Assembly: GCA_022841625.1 (NCBI GenBank)
Contig: JALHRD010000013.1
Span: 88,577 to 145,307 of the forward strand
From: Xanthobacteraceae bacterium
Lineage (GTDB): Bacteria; Pseudomonadota; Alphaproteobacteria; Rhizobiales; Xanthobacteraceae
Length of the DNA stretch: 56,731 bases
Reading direction: 5' to 3'
Positions 46,508 to 54,917 of the stretch are shown here, piece by piece. Under the pieces are notes generated by a model that worked only from the letters and a program-made list of their open reading frames with translations, made no database searches and was not told the DNA's origin. Within the stretch, counting starts at the first letter, position 1. The number at the start of each line of letters is the position of its first letter. The translations under genes were made by a program, and so were the position numbers.

Positions 46508-47356
46508 CTAGAGACGTATCTCGCCGAGATTGACGCTGACGCCAAGCTTGGCTTCGACGGTCTTCTTGGCGCGTCCGGCGGCTTCGATTTCGATCACATA
46601 GGCGCCGGAGTTCTCGTCGAGCTTATCGAATTTGAAGTCGCCGTAATTGTCGCTCGTGGCCTCATCGACCAAGAGGCCGTTGCGGAGCAGCCGGACGGTC
46701 GCGCCCTCGACGCAATCGACAATGCCATTCGCCTCGGCCGAGACCGAGCCGCCGATGAAGCATTTGGCGTAGCGCCAGAGGTTGCGATAATAGACGCGCG
46801 GTTTGGTCTTGAGCTCGGGGCGCATCACTTCGAGACCTTCGTCCAGCGCCATGCGCTGCATGTTTTCATCTTCAATGTAAATCGCGCGCATCGCGCCGGT
46901 TGGGCACGATTGATGGCCGCGGGTCTGCTGCCAGCCCTGATCGATCAGATGGGCGTCGAAGTTGTAGGCTTGCGGCACCCGATGCTCTTCATTCCACCAG
47001 ATATGGCCGTAGGGACAAGCATCGACCAGATCCTTGCGGCCATGCGCCTGCACGGGATCGATCAGTACAATGCCGTCATCGCGTTTCTTGATGGCGCCGC
47101 CGCTCTTGGCGATGCAAGGCGCGTCGTCACACTGGTTGCACATGGTCGGAACATAGGCGATGTCGATCATCGGCGACTGGCCGGTTACTTGGCCGCGTTC
47201 CTTTTGCAGGATGTTGATCCATTTGTGGCCGTGTTTTTGCATCGGCTTCGAATAGCCGGGCCAATCATTGCCGACATATTCGTCCATGGTCGCCAGGGTG
47301 CACAGATTGCAGTTGGTGCACTCGGCGACGTCGACAATCATATTCCACTTTTTCAT
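46508..47356 (-). CDS. Fe-S subunit of a pyrogallol transhydroxylase-like Mo enzyme, with C-terminal Ig-like domain
   Basis: 282 residues. The layout matches, from memory, the small subunit of Pelobacter transhydroxylase: ferredoxin core (1-190) and C-terminal beta-sandwich (about 200-282, GATVRLLRNG, YGDFKFDKLDE). Shared motifs include DDGIVLIDP, CPYGHIWWNEE and KTKPRVYYRNL. Cysteine motifs are incomplete: the first reads CTNCNLCTLAT without a fourth Cys, CNQCDDAPC and CPYG remain, and where relatives have CTMC this one has YNFD. So fewer clusters are expected than in the model. No signal peptide, so it is cytoplasmic. It lies 100 bases after the large subunit. The start has no clear ribosome binding site. 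Confidence 0.85.
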   Translation of the reverse strand: MKKWNMIVDVAECTNCNLCTLATMDEYVGNDWPGYSKPMQKHGHKWINILQKERGQVTGQSPMIDIAYVPTMCNQCDDAPCIAKSGGAIKKRDDGIVLIDPVQAHGRKDLVDACPYGHIWWNEEHRVPQAYNFDAHLIDQGWQQTRGHQSCPTGAMRAIYIEDENMQRMALDEGLEVMRPELKTKPRVYYRNLWRYAKCFIGGSVSAEANGIVDCVEGATVRLLRNGLLVDEATSDNYGDFKFDKLDENSGAYVIEIEAAGRAKKTVEAKLGVSVNLGEIRL

Positions 47357-47365
47357 CGTCTATAA

Positions 47366-47396
47366 AGCGAATAGCGAGTAGCGAATAGCGAATAGG
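47366..47396. repeat. GCGAATAGCGA short tandem repeat
   Basis: AGCGAATAGCGAGTAGCGAA followed by TAGCGAATAGG: four 7-10-base units between the two Mo-enzyme subunit genes. An inverse partner CCTATTCGCCATTCGC occurs at about 47437-47454, so a hairpin spanning the gap can form. Confidence 0.6.
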
Positions 47397-47456
47397 GTTG
47401 GACCCTACTCGCGCGCCGCCGTCGCCATCTGCTTCTCCCTATTCGCCATTCGCGGG

Positions 47457-50400
47457 TTATTTCGCCGGGACCAGTCGCGCTTCCTTGAGGCTGCGCTTGA
47501 TCTCGGAGTCTTTTTCCATGGCGGCGAAAGTCTCCGACATGTGTTCGATGCGACGGTCCCATAGCTCAACCTGTACCAGCGCATTGGCGCCGGCGAGCGC
47601 ATGGGTCGATTTGGTCTGCGACTTGTGCGGCGTCAGCAGATTGAGGCAGCCGCCGCGATCGACCGATTTGCCGGGCTCGCCCATCGGGTCGTAGACCGCC
47701 GAGGATTCGTAGCCATGGCACACGCCGCGCGGCAGCCGTTGCGTCGGCAAGGCCGCGCAGATCACGGCGCCACGATCGTTGTGGACTTTGACCAGGTCGT
47801 GCTTCTTGATGCCGCGTTCGGCAGCGTCGTCCGCGTTCAGCCGCATGATCCAGTAGTAATAGCCTTCAACATTGACGCGATGGTCTTCGATGTTGAGCAG
47901 GAATGAGTCCTTGCCGTCGCCCTGGGTGTGGAACGAGTATTTGGAGTGCGGCGTCAACATCTGGAGTGGATGGCGCGCAAAATCCGGCGAGTGTATGCCG
48001 TCTTCCGCCGGCTGGTATTTGACGATTGGCGGACGTTCGGGATCGTTGACGCGCTTGAGGCTATTGCAGTCGAATTCGAGCTTGCCGGATTGGGTTTGCA
48101 GGCCGCGCAGGTATTCCTCGGTATAGTCGGATGGCAGCGGTTGCGCCTCCGGCACGTCCTTTTTGCGATTCTCCCAGAACCAGCGGAACGAGACTGGTGC
48201 GCGCAATTTTTCCTTTTCGGCCGGCACCACATAATAGCCGCGCTTGAGGAGCGTGCGCCACGAGATCACTTTCGGCAGGTCGGAGGCAAGATAGATGCGC
48301 TTGACCCAATCAAGCTCGTTGCAGCCTTCCGAGAAGTAGTTGGCGAGCCCGAGCGGCTTGCAGATTTCATTGAAGATCCAGAAGTCGGATTTGGATTCGC
48401 CAAGCGGCTCGATCGCCTGCGCCTGGAACACGATGACGCGGTGATTGAGCTGCTGCTGGCCGTGGTGGCCATAGCCGCCGAGGCCGGCCCATTCCGAAAT
48501 ATCGGTGCGCTCGAAATTGGTGCAGGCCGGCAGGATGATGTCGGCGAATTTGGCTTCGCCTTCGAACCAAATCGATTGGTTGACGACGAATTCGAGATTC
48601 GACGATTGATACATCTTCACCCAGCGATTGGTGTTGTTCATTGTCGAGAGAATCGAGCCGCCGTATTTGTAGAGCATATGGACCGGTGAGGAGCCCGGCG
48701 CGGGATAGCCGAACTTCTGGAACTGGTGCTCGATCGATTTGCCGATCCAGCGATAACCTTCGGCTTTGCCCTCGGTGATCGCTTCCGGCATCCAGATGCG
48801 CGGGATGGTCTGCGCATTGGAGTTCATGGTCGGCAGCTGCGGCATGCGCTGATAGAGCTCGACCGGCATGGCGGTGTTTTCGAGATCGCCCGACATGCCG
48901 CCTTCGGAATAGCCGGGGAAATAGAAGTTGAAGTCGAGCGGGCAGCCCCATTGCAGATTGCCCATGTTGCAGCCGGGCTTGCCGAGCCCTTGCATTGCCG
49001 ACAGGCACACCATCACGCGCGCCCATTGGATGCCGGTCTGGTTGCGGCAGGCGCCGCCGTGGCCGTTGCCCCAGCCGCCGGGCGCGAGATAGACCCGCTT
49101 CTTGCCCCAGTCGCGCGCCAGCGCCCGCACATCTCTGGCCGGGACGCCGGTTTCCTTCTCCTGCCATTCCGGCGTTTTTGGAACGCCGTCGTCCTCGCCG
49201 AGCAGATAGGCCTTCCATTTGTCGAAGCCGACAGTATGGGTCGCGACATATTCCTTGTGATAGAGGCCTTCCTTCACCCACACATAGGCGATCGCCATGG
49301 CCATCGCGACCGAGGTGGTCGGCCGCGGCGCGAACCACTTGCCCGGCAAGAATTGCGCGGTGGCGTTGAAATAGGGGTCGATGTGCACGACCTTGATCGC
49401 GAGCTTGGGGTCCTTCAGCCATTGCCGGCGCACGGTGCCTTCTTGCGCGCCATAGGAACCTGACGTCGACTCAGGGTCGGCCGCCCACGACACGATCAAG
49501 TCGCAGTTCTGCAAGCAGTCCTCGACCGTGCCATAGGTTTCCGACTGGCCGACGCGCAGCGTGTAGCCCCAGTGATGCACCGCGCCCCAATACCAGCCTT
49601 CCCAGCTATCGGGATTGTGGTGTACGCGCGTCATGCCGATCGCATTGGCGAAGCGGAACAGCGCCGAGAGGTAGTAGCCGACATTGCCCCAGGTGTGATG
49701 CGAGCCGTGCGAGGTGGCGATTGCTCCGGGGCCGTGCTCGCGCTTCTGGCGTTTGATTTCGTCGGTGACGATCTTGATCGCTTCGTCCCACGAGATCCGC
49801 ACATAGCCCGATTTGCCGCGGTTCTGCGGGTTGCGCGCGCCGTTCGGATCGAAGTCGACCCGCTTCATCGGATAGAGCAGCCGGTCGGGCGAGTAGATGA
49901 TCGACTTGGCATTTTGACCATGCGGCGCAAGGGTCGTCTTGCGCGGCGGCGTCAGCTTCACGCCCTTGGCGTCGATGGTCCAGGACGCGCCGTCGTCTTC
50001 GGCGAGATCGATCGGCGTCATGCGCACGACCTTGCCGTCCTTGACGTAGATGAAGACCGGGCCGCCATTGGTCATGTTGCAATAGCGCATGGAGCCGTCC
50101 TCCATGCGGGTGCCGATCTTGAGTCCGGCCGACTGGCTCATCATCACGGTCTGCGCGAACCAGTTGGTCAGATCCTCGGGGCCGTCGACCGACAGCACGA
50201 AGTCCTTTTGCGCGTTGATCTGCCGCAGCCAGTCGATCGGCGGCATCAACAGGCCCGCGCCAATGGTCGCGTTCTTGAACATCAGTTTGCAGTCAGGCGC
50301 GGGATGCAGGCCAAAGCCGGAGCGGATATTGCCGTTCTTGAACTCGAACCAGCGGCCGATTTCCTCGTCGCGCGTCATGATCTGGGCGGTGAAATTCCGC

Positions 50401-50504
50401 TCGCTCAGCCGCTGGCGGAACGCTTCATGGCGCCAGCGCTGGTATCGCAGCATCAGCGACAGGCCGCACAGGATCAGCGAGAGTTTGAGGGTCGAGAAGG
50501 ACAT
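47457..50504 (-). CDS. Pyrogallol transhydroxylase-like molybdopterin oxidoreductase large subunit
   Basis: 1015 residues, DMSO-reductase superfamily. From about residue 143 it follows the transhydroxylase large chain, as I remember it: [28 protein letters not shown] near 270, NPDSWEGW near 295 (Asp/Ser expected at the Mo site), [11 protein letters not shown]-like region, [14 protein letters not shown] near 525 and the C-terminal [12 protein letters not shown]. No 4Fe-4S motif is seen at the N-terminus, as in the model. Residues 1-140 are extra: a hydrophobic stretch and a domain of uncertain type. No Tat motif, so cytoplasmic. The ATG at 50504 follows GGAGA. Expected chemistry is hydroxyl transfer or redox-neutral reaction on a polyphenol-like aromatic; the real substrate is unknown. 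Confidence 0.88.
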   Translation of the reverse strand: MSFSTLKLSLILCGLSLMLRYQRWRHEAFRQRLSERNFTAQIMTRDEEIGRWFEFKNGNIRSGFGLHPAPDCKLMFKNATIGAGLLMPPIDWLRQINAQKDFVLSVDGPEDLTNWFAQTVMMSQSAGLKIGTRMEDGSMRYCNMTNGGPVFIYVKDGKVVRMTPIDLAEDDGASWTIDAKGVKLTPPRKTTLAPHGQNAKSIIYSPDRLLYPMKRVDFDPNGARNPQNRGKSGYVRISWDEAIKIVTDEIKRQKREHGPGAIATSHGSHHTWGNVGYYLSALFRFANAIGMTRVHHNPDSWEGWYWGAVHHWGYTLRVGQSETYGTVEDCLQNCDLIVSWAADPESTSGSYGAQEGTVRRQWLKDPKLAIKVVHIDPYFNATAQFLPGKWFAPRPTTSVAMAMAIAYVWVKEGLYHKEYVATHTVGFDKWKAYLLGEDDGVPKTPEWQEKETGVPARDVRALARDWGKKRVYLAPGGWGNGHGGACRNQTGIQWARVMVCLSAMQGLGKPGCNMGNLQWGCPLDFNFYFPGYSEGGMSGDLENTAMPVELYQRMPQLPTMNSNAQTIPRIWMPEAITEGKAEGYRWIGKSIEHQFQKFGYPAPGSSPVHMLYKYGGSILSTMNNTNRWVKMYQSSNLEFVVNQSIWFEGEAKFADIILPACTNFERTDISEWAGLGGYGHHGQQQLNHRVIVFQAQAIEPLGESKSDFWIFNEICKPLGLANYFSEGCNELDWVKRIYLASDLPKVISWRTLLKRGYYVVPAEKEKLRAPVSFRWFWENRKKDVPEAQPLPSDYTEEYLRGLQTQSGKLEFDCNSLKRVNDPERPPIVKYQPAEDGIHSPDFARHPLQMLTPHSKYSFHTQGDGKDSFLLNIEDHRVNVEGYYYWIMRLNADDAAERGIKKHDLVKVHNDRGAVICAALPTQRLPRGVCHGYESSAVYDPMGEPGKSVDRGGCLNLLTPHKSQTKSTHALAGANALVQVELWDRRIEHMSETFAAMEKDSEIKRSLKEARLVPAK

Positions 50505-50788
50505 GCGGTTCTCCAAGGCGGCGGAGCGGTCGTTTCGGGAGCCGTTATATCAGCGCCCTGCGGGCTTTGAAATTGCATTGGCGGGGTGCTGTGGGCGCGG
50601 CTATTGGTGGCCCGGTAAGCATGCGACGGACCGCGGAAAGCTTGAAGTTCCGGCTGAAAACACGGATCGTTGGCTTGAACATCCGTTCTCTGCTGCGGGA
50701 ACCTTTCCCTGTTTGCCGTGTCTCAATTTCGGGGTGCGCTTCACTACTCTGACCCCATTTCACTCATTGCATGGTCAGTGTGGTGATG

Positions 50789-51082
50789 TCAGGCGGTGAG
50801 GTTGCCCGGTGCCTGGCGTGCGGTATGGCGAATGTGCAGGATCACGAGCTCGTCGCCACGGACGGTGTAGTAGATACGGTAGGGGTAGCGCGTTGGCGGC
50901 AGGATGCGAATGTCGGGGATGCTCGCGACTGTGCCGATCATCGGGTGCTGCCGCAGTCGGTCGATGCGCGCTCGCAAGTGTCGGCGCACGCGGTCGGCGG
51001 CATCCGGCGCCCCTTGAGCCGCGATATAGCTGCGGATGTCACGGAGATCCTGGACGGCGCGCGCGTCGTAACGCAGCTTCAT
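50789..51082 (-). CDS. RelE/ParE family toxin
   Basis: 97 residues with the ParE/RelE fold: YDARAVQDLRDIRSYIA at the start, a central long-helix region, RHPMIGT-like motif near 46 and the strand block YRIYYTVRGDELVILHIRHT near 67-86. It is read in a 4-base ATGA overlap (51079-51082) with its antitoxin on the same strand. It most likely belongs to a type II system that inhibits growth when unbalanced. No regulatory site is certain. Confidence 0.9.
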   Translation of the reverse strand: MKLRYDARAVQDLRDIRSYIAAQGAPDAADRVRRHLRARIDRLRQHPMIGTVASIPDIRILPPTRYPYRIYYTVRGDELVILHIRHTARQAPGNLTA

Positions 51083-51309
51083 GTCCAGGGCTTGTTGATG
51101 GCCTCGTCGACCTCGGCATCGGTGGCGAACTCGCCGCGTCTGGCGCGATCGAGGGCCGGCTCTAGCACGGCGCGCTCCTCGTCCGAGAGGACGTAAAGGT
51201 CTTCATCGGCAATCTCGGACAGCGCCTCGACGGCGAGTTGCTGGCGCTGCTGCGGGAGCGTGCGCAGCTTGGCGAACAGGCGCTCGAGTTTTTCTTCGGT
51301 CTTTAGCAT
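51079..51309 (-). CDS. Antitoxin of the RelE/ParE pair
   Basis: 76 residues, acidic, starting MLKTEEKLERLFAKL. The helical N-terminus could dimerise; the C-terminal EERAVLEPALDRARRGEFAT segment is common in antitoxins of ParE/RelE-like toxins and would wrap the toxin. Its stop overlaps the toxin start. It lies upstream of the toxin, so it is made first. An AT-rich stretch (TAGGTACACTTTAGCA) just upstream may be the autoregulated promoter. Confidence 0.82.
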   Translation of the reverse strand: MLKTEEKLERLFAKLRTLPQQRQQLAVEALSEIADEDLYVLSDEERAVLEPALDRARRGEFATDAEVDEAINKPWT

Positions 51310-51404
51310 AGGTACACTTTAGCACGGGATTGCGGCTGCCGCGAAGGGGCTAACCCCAATTCCTCGGGCTGCGTTTCGCATTGCGACGCTTGCCTGAGGC
51401 AAGC

Positions 51405-51443
51405 CTACGGCCCACCGCGCAGATAGGCCCACAACAGGTTCAC
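51405..51443 (-). pseudogene. Remnant of a cytochrome c gene 3' end
   Basis: This 39-base stretch matches 52047-52085, the last codons and stop of the cytochrome c gene, with only three differences. On the minus strand it encodes VNLLWAYLRGGP and a TAG, the same end as the intact gene. The rest of the gene is missing. It lies between the toxin-antitoxin pair and an orphan antitoxin-like gene. Confidence 0.8.
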
Positions 51444-51473
51444 CTCTTCGAAGTCATGTGATAAGATTAAAAC

Positions 51474-51704
51474 ATGAGCTCAGCAGCCAAGACCATCCTT
51501 CAGCAGGTCGCCTCCTGGCCGGAAGAGGACCAGGAAGAACTGGCCGAGCTCGCGCGTGAAATTGAGGCGCGGCGATCGGGTGTTTACAACGTGACGCCTG
51601 AGGAAGAAGCCGCTATCCGCGAAGGCATCGCGGAACTTGAGCGGGGCGAGGGACTCGACGAGGAACAAATGCGAGCCTTCTGGAAACGCTGCGGCGTTCG
51701 ATAG
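51474..51704 (+). CDS. Orphan antitoxin-like small protein
   Basis: 76 acidic residues starting MSSAAKTILQQVASWPEEDQ, with LAREIEARRSGVYNVTPEEE and AELERGEGLDEEQMRAFWK. This layout is common for antitoxins of RelE-type toxins. No toxin follows; only 342 gene-free bases. The gene sits between the cytochrome remnant and a large palindrome, so a partner may have been lost. It has no obvious ribosome binding site; the AAAACATG context is weak. Confidence 0.6.
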   Translation: MSSAAKTILQQVASWPEEDQEELAELAREIEARRSGVYNVTPEEEAAIREGIAELERGEGLDEEQMRAFWKRCGVR

Positions 51705-52046
51705 CAGTCAACATGACCTGACCCTAATTTCCGTGTCTCACTCAAGGGGGGCAATCCAGTAGTTTTTCCGACGCTTCAGCCAGCCCCTTCGCGATGGCCG
51801 CAATCATGTGCTAGAGTGCGCCGATGCTAGCAAGTAGATGGGGTAACGGGCCGGGGCCGGCCCGTTACCCCATCTACGCGCTCCCCTCCTGGATTTGACT
51901 TGGGCCATGTTTTTGTCGGATCAATTGACGGAGCGAAACGCTGGACGATTGTCGTCGGCGGGCCTGTCGTAATCAAGGTGGATTGGTGCGCTGTTGGGCC
52001 CCAATCCGCCAAAAAAATTGCAGCGGACTTTGCGACGTGGGAACCG
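51705..52046. other. Gene-free rearranged segment holding the large palindrome
   Basis: 342 bases with no recognisable gene. It contains the 44-base palindrome at 51834-51877 and borders the cytochrome gene end. A weak open frame from 51900 (TTG start, GHVFVGSIDGAKRWTIVVGG) reads into the opposite strand of the cytochrome and does not match anything I know. Confidence 0.6.
51834..51877. repeat. 44-nt near-perfect palindrome
   Basis: Two 21-base arms (GTAGATGGGGTAACGGGCCG plus G, and its exact reverse complement) around a GG centre. Arms are fully paired over 21 bp, much longer than a usual terminator stem, and no T-tract follows. It could extrude as a cruciform, or be an insertion-sequence terminus or recombination product. 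Confidence 0.9.
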
Positions 52047-52397
52047 CTACGGCCCGCCGCGCAGATAGGCCCACAACAAATTCACATCCGCATCGCTGAT
52101 GCGGCCGCGAAACGACGGCATGGCATTGCCTTTGCCGTCGAGCACCGCGCCGCGGAAGCGGGCGGGGTCGTCTTTTGGAAATTTGCGCAGATCGAAGGTC
52201 ACCAGCCCCGGGCTGATCATGTCGCGGCCATGGCAGGTCTGGCAGAACTCCTCGTAGACTTCGCGGCCCTGGTCGATCTGCCGGGGCGAGGGCGCCGTTT
52301 CGGCGCGTGCCGCGAACGCGATCATGCAAGCGAGCAGAGGCATGCCCAGGAATACGCATGGCCGGCGCGGCCATATGAAGTAACGACGGGATTTCAT
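52047..52397 (-). CDS. Periplasmic c-type cytochrome (class I-like)
   Basis: 116 residues: a twin-basic N-terminus, a hydrophobic segment (about 13-31) and cleavage near RAE give an exported protein. Haem site CQTCH at 52-56, and an axial Met probably in GNAMPSF (Met93). The C-terminus VNLLWAYLRGG is typical of small cytochromes c that serve dehydrogenases. It is the last gene after a Tat-signal ThDP enzyme; a ~120-bp repeat lies in the 179 bases between. A GTG at 52406 is an alternative start. Confidence 0.9.
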   Translation of the reverse strand: MKSRRYFIWPRRPCVFLGMPLLACMIAFAARAETAPSPRQIDQGREVYEEFCQTCHGRDMISPGLVTFDLRKFPKDDPARFRGAVLDGKGNAMPSFRGRISDADVNLLWAYLRGGP

Positions 52398-52433
52398 TAA
52401 AACCACATGAGCAAAGATTGAAACCTCTCCACG

Positions 52434-52554
52434 TCATGCCCGCGCATAGCCCGTCGAAGACGGGCATAAACGCCCTGGTGTCGCGGGCATCCACGCCTTA
52501 ATTCGTGAAAACGATTCAGACGTGGATGGCCGGGACGAGCCCGGCCATGACGTC
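52434..52554. repeat. ~120-bp dispersed repeat, copy 2 (inverted relative to 46366)
   Basis: GTCATGCCCGCGCATAGCCC start, ATCCACG/CGTGGATG inner hairpin and CCCGGCCATGACG end. It aligns with the reverse complement of 46366-46486. It is located between the ThDP enzyme and the downstream cytochrome, i.e. inside the presumed operon. Confidence 0.85.
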
Positions 52555-52576
52555 GGAAAGATTGCGATCACAAGCC

Positions 52577-54547
52577 TCAAACCCTTCGGGTGCGTAGCGC
52601 AGCGATCTGGATCGGCGGAATCCAGGGCTTTTCGGCCCAGCCGAGGCCCTTGCGGGCGACCTGGACGTCAAGCAGATAGGGCTTGCCCTCGACGGTGTGC
52701 TTGCGGGCGCGCGCCAAGGCTTCGCGTAGCTGGGTGGGATTCTGCACCACTTCGCCGTTGACGCCAAAACCTTTGGCGATCGACGCCATGTCCATGTCGG
52801 GGCTGCCGAGATAGTCGTGGACGAATTGTCCGGTCTGCACCATCCGGCCGCTCGGCACGTTGTTGATGACGCGGCTGTGCGGCCCGCCATAGGCATGGTT
52901 GTTGTAGACCACGGTAATCACCGGCAGTTCGAGCCGCGCCATGTTCCAGAGCGCGGTCGGGCCGAACAGGAACGAGCCGTCGCCGACCAGACAGATCACC
53001 TGCTGGTTCGGGCGCGCCAGTTTCACGCCGGCCGCGGTGCCGACGCCCGAGCCGAGGTGGGCGCCGTAATAAAAGAACAGCTCACGTCCGCCGAGCGGAT
53101 TAAAGCTGAAACCGTGCAGCGAGACCGAGCCGGCTTCGTGCACGATGATGGCGTCCGGATCGGCAAAGCGCGAAATCTCGTGGGTCAGGCGGTCGGCAAT
53201 GATCGGCGCCTGGTCCCATTCCGGATTGTTGACGACGCCGGCGCGCAGCGCGCGCCCCCGCGTGGTGAAGGTTTTCACCTCCTCGGCGCGCGCGGCGAAC
53301 CGCTGCTTGAGCGCGGGCGTCAGCAATTGCTCGACCGCCGCGATCAAATCGTCGAGGCCAAGGCCGACATCGGCGACCAGCGGCACCTCCGTGAGCATGA
53401 CATTGCCCATGCTCCAGTGGTCGATGCGCATGTCGATGAATTTCCGGCCGCGCGGAACGATCGGCGCCGGACTGTTGTGCTGCATCTTGTTGCCGACATT
53501 GATTGCGACGTCGTAATCCTTCGGCCAGGTGATCGATGCCAAAGTTCCCGCCGGCAGGCTGCCGCACCACAACGGATGCGCCTCCGGGAAATTGGCATAC
53601 ATCTGCCGCGGCTGGACCACCGGCATGCCGAGCATTTCGGCGAGCTTGACCGCTTTCGCCACCGCCTTGGCGCGATAGATTTCGTCGCCAACCATCAACA
53701 GCGGCATCTTGGCTTCGACCAGAAGCTTGGCGGCGCGCTCGACCTCCTGCGGATTGGGCCGCACCCGCATGCGTGGATCGAATTGGTCCTGCGAAATGAT
53801 GTCGGTGCGGATGCGCTCGTGGTTGTAGTCGGCGTGCCACGAAATGTAGGAGGGGCCGTTCGGCGGCGTCCACGATGCCTTGAACGCGCGGCGGATGGTC
53901 TCCGGGATCATGTCCGGGCGTCGCGCCAGCCACGAATATTTGGTGAACGGCTGGACGATCTGCTCCTGGTTGGGCACTTCCTCAAAGCCGTCGCGGCCGG
54001 CGCGTCGCGATTGGTCGGTGCGATAGGAGTAGACCACCAGCGGGGTCTGCTCCTTATAGGCGTTGATCATCTGCCCGATGGCATTGGCCATGCCGACGAC
54101 GGCCGCTTGCATGACAATGGTCGGTTCGCCGGAGGCTTTGACGTAGCCGGCGGCCATTGCGGCGCCGGGCCCTTCATGGGGCGTCAGGATGTATTTGAGC
54201 TGCGGCCGGTCGACCAGCGCTTCATAGAACTCGGCGTCCTCGCTGGCGGAATTGCCGAATACATATTTCACGCCACAAGCAATCAGCTGTTCGGCGAACG
54301 CGGCGCCGCCGGTGCCCTGGAACGCCTTCACCGGTCCAGAAGCCGCGGCGGCCTGACCGACCGTGGCCGCGGGAGCCGCTGCGGCTGGCGCGGCGGTGGG
54401 TGCCGCAGTCTGCGCATGGCTGACCGAAGCGACCGAGGCCAACACGCCCTGCGCCGCGGTCATGGTGATGCCGGCTTTGGTCAGTCCGCCGACAAAGCCG
54501 CGCCGTGAAATCCGGTTGTGCAGATATTTTACGACCAGCTCTCTCAT
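52577..54547 (-). CDS. Tat-exported thiamine-diphosphate enzyme (acetolactate synthase/benzoylformate decarboxylase family)
   Basis: 656 residues. The N-terminus has a twin-arginine motif, ISRRGFVGG (Arg15-Arg16), a hydrophobic stretch, a likely cleavage near SHAQ and an Ala/Pro/Thr linker to about 72. The ThDP enzyme follows: catalytic Glu125 in TPHEGPGAAMAAGY, a central domain, and cofactor motif GDGSFLFGPTALWN near 521 ending in NNHAYGG. The family makes or cleaves C-C bonds next to a carbonyl, or oxidises 2-oxo acids. Export of a ThDP enzyme is unusual. It lies between two cytochrome c genes on the same strand. The ATG at 54547 follows AAGGAG. Confidence 0.88.
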   Translation of the reverse strand: MRELVVKYLHNRISRRGFVGGLTKAGITMTAAQGVLASVASVSHAQTAAPTAAPAAAAPAATVGQAAAASGPVKAFQGTGGAAFAEQLIACGVKYVFGNSASEDAEFYEALVDRPQLKYILTPHEGPGAAMAAGYVKASGEPTIVMQAAVVGMANAIGQMINAYKEQTPLVVYSYRTDQSRRAGRDGFEEVPNQEQIVQPFTKYSWLARRPDMIPETIRRAFKASWTPPNGPSYISWHADYNHERIRTDIISQDQFDPRMRVRPNPQEVERAAKLLVEAKMPLLMVGDEIYRAKAVAKAVKLAEMLGMPVVQPRQMYANFPEAHPLWCGSLPAGTLASITWPKDYDVAINVGNKMQHNSPAPIVPRGRKFIDMRIDHWSMGNVMLTEVPLVADVGLGLDDLIAAVEQLLTPALKQRFAARAEEVKTFTTRGRALRAGVVNNPEWDQAPIIADRLTHEISRFADPDAIIVHEAGSVSLHGFSFNPLGGRELFFYYGAHLGSGVGTAAGVKLARPNQQVICLVGDGSFLFGPTALWNMARLELPVITVVYNNHAYGGPHSRVINNVPSGRMVQTGQFVHDYLGSPDMDMASIAKGFGVNGEVVQNPTQLREALARARKHTVEGKPYLLDVQVARKGLGWAEKPWIPPIQIAALRTRRV

Positions 54548-54614
54548 GGTGGTCTCCTTCGGGATTATGGATTCGGTCAAAGCGTTACGCGATCGTTCGG
54601 CTGCGATGGGAAAT

Positions 54615-54917
54615 TTACTGACGCGGTTCGGGGGGCTTGGCGTTGGGTCCGAAATCGGTACCGAGATACTCCGCCATCAACTTGATTTCTTCCGCGGTCC
54701 ACAGGCCGCCGCGGCCGACCATGCGGTAGAGCGCACTTTCCCACCAGCGGGCGTCCTGCCGGGCATCACGCCACATTGAATCGGTATGGCACTGGAAGCA
54801 CTTGTCCCGCAGCAGTGCGAGGCCGGGATGCTTGGCCTCCTCGGCGCCCGCCGGGGACGCGAGCAAGAATATTGCGCCGGCCAGCAGCAACAGTTTGGTC
54901 CTGTGATAGCTGGACAT
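54615..54917 (-). CDS. Small periplasmic c-type cytochrome
   Basis: 100 residues: signal peptide (LLLLAGAIFLLASPAG, cleavage near GAE), haem site CFQCH at 40-44 and a possible axial Met66 in ALYRMVGRGG. ARQDARWWESALYRM and GLWTAEEIKLMAEYL give a compact helical domain. The ATG at 54917 follows GGGAGGCGG. It starts a three-gene group: this cytochrome, the Tat ThDP enzyme 67 bases on, then the second cytochrome. Its likely job is electron transfer to or from the ThDP enzyme in the periplasm. Confidence 0.9.
   Translation of the reverse strand: MSSYHRTKLLLLAGAIFLLASPAGAEEAKHPGLALLRDKCFQCHTDSMWRDARQDARWWESALYRMVGRGGLWTAEEIKLMAEYLGTDFGPNAKPPEPRQ

Noticed and set aside
51900-52400. Plus-strand open frame opposite the cytochrome c gene
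   Set aside because: Antisense to a gene with a clear CxxCH site and signal peptide, and a TTG start without ribosome binding site.
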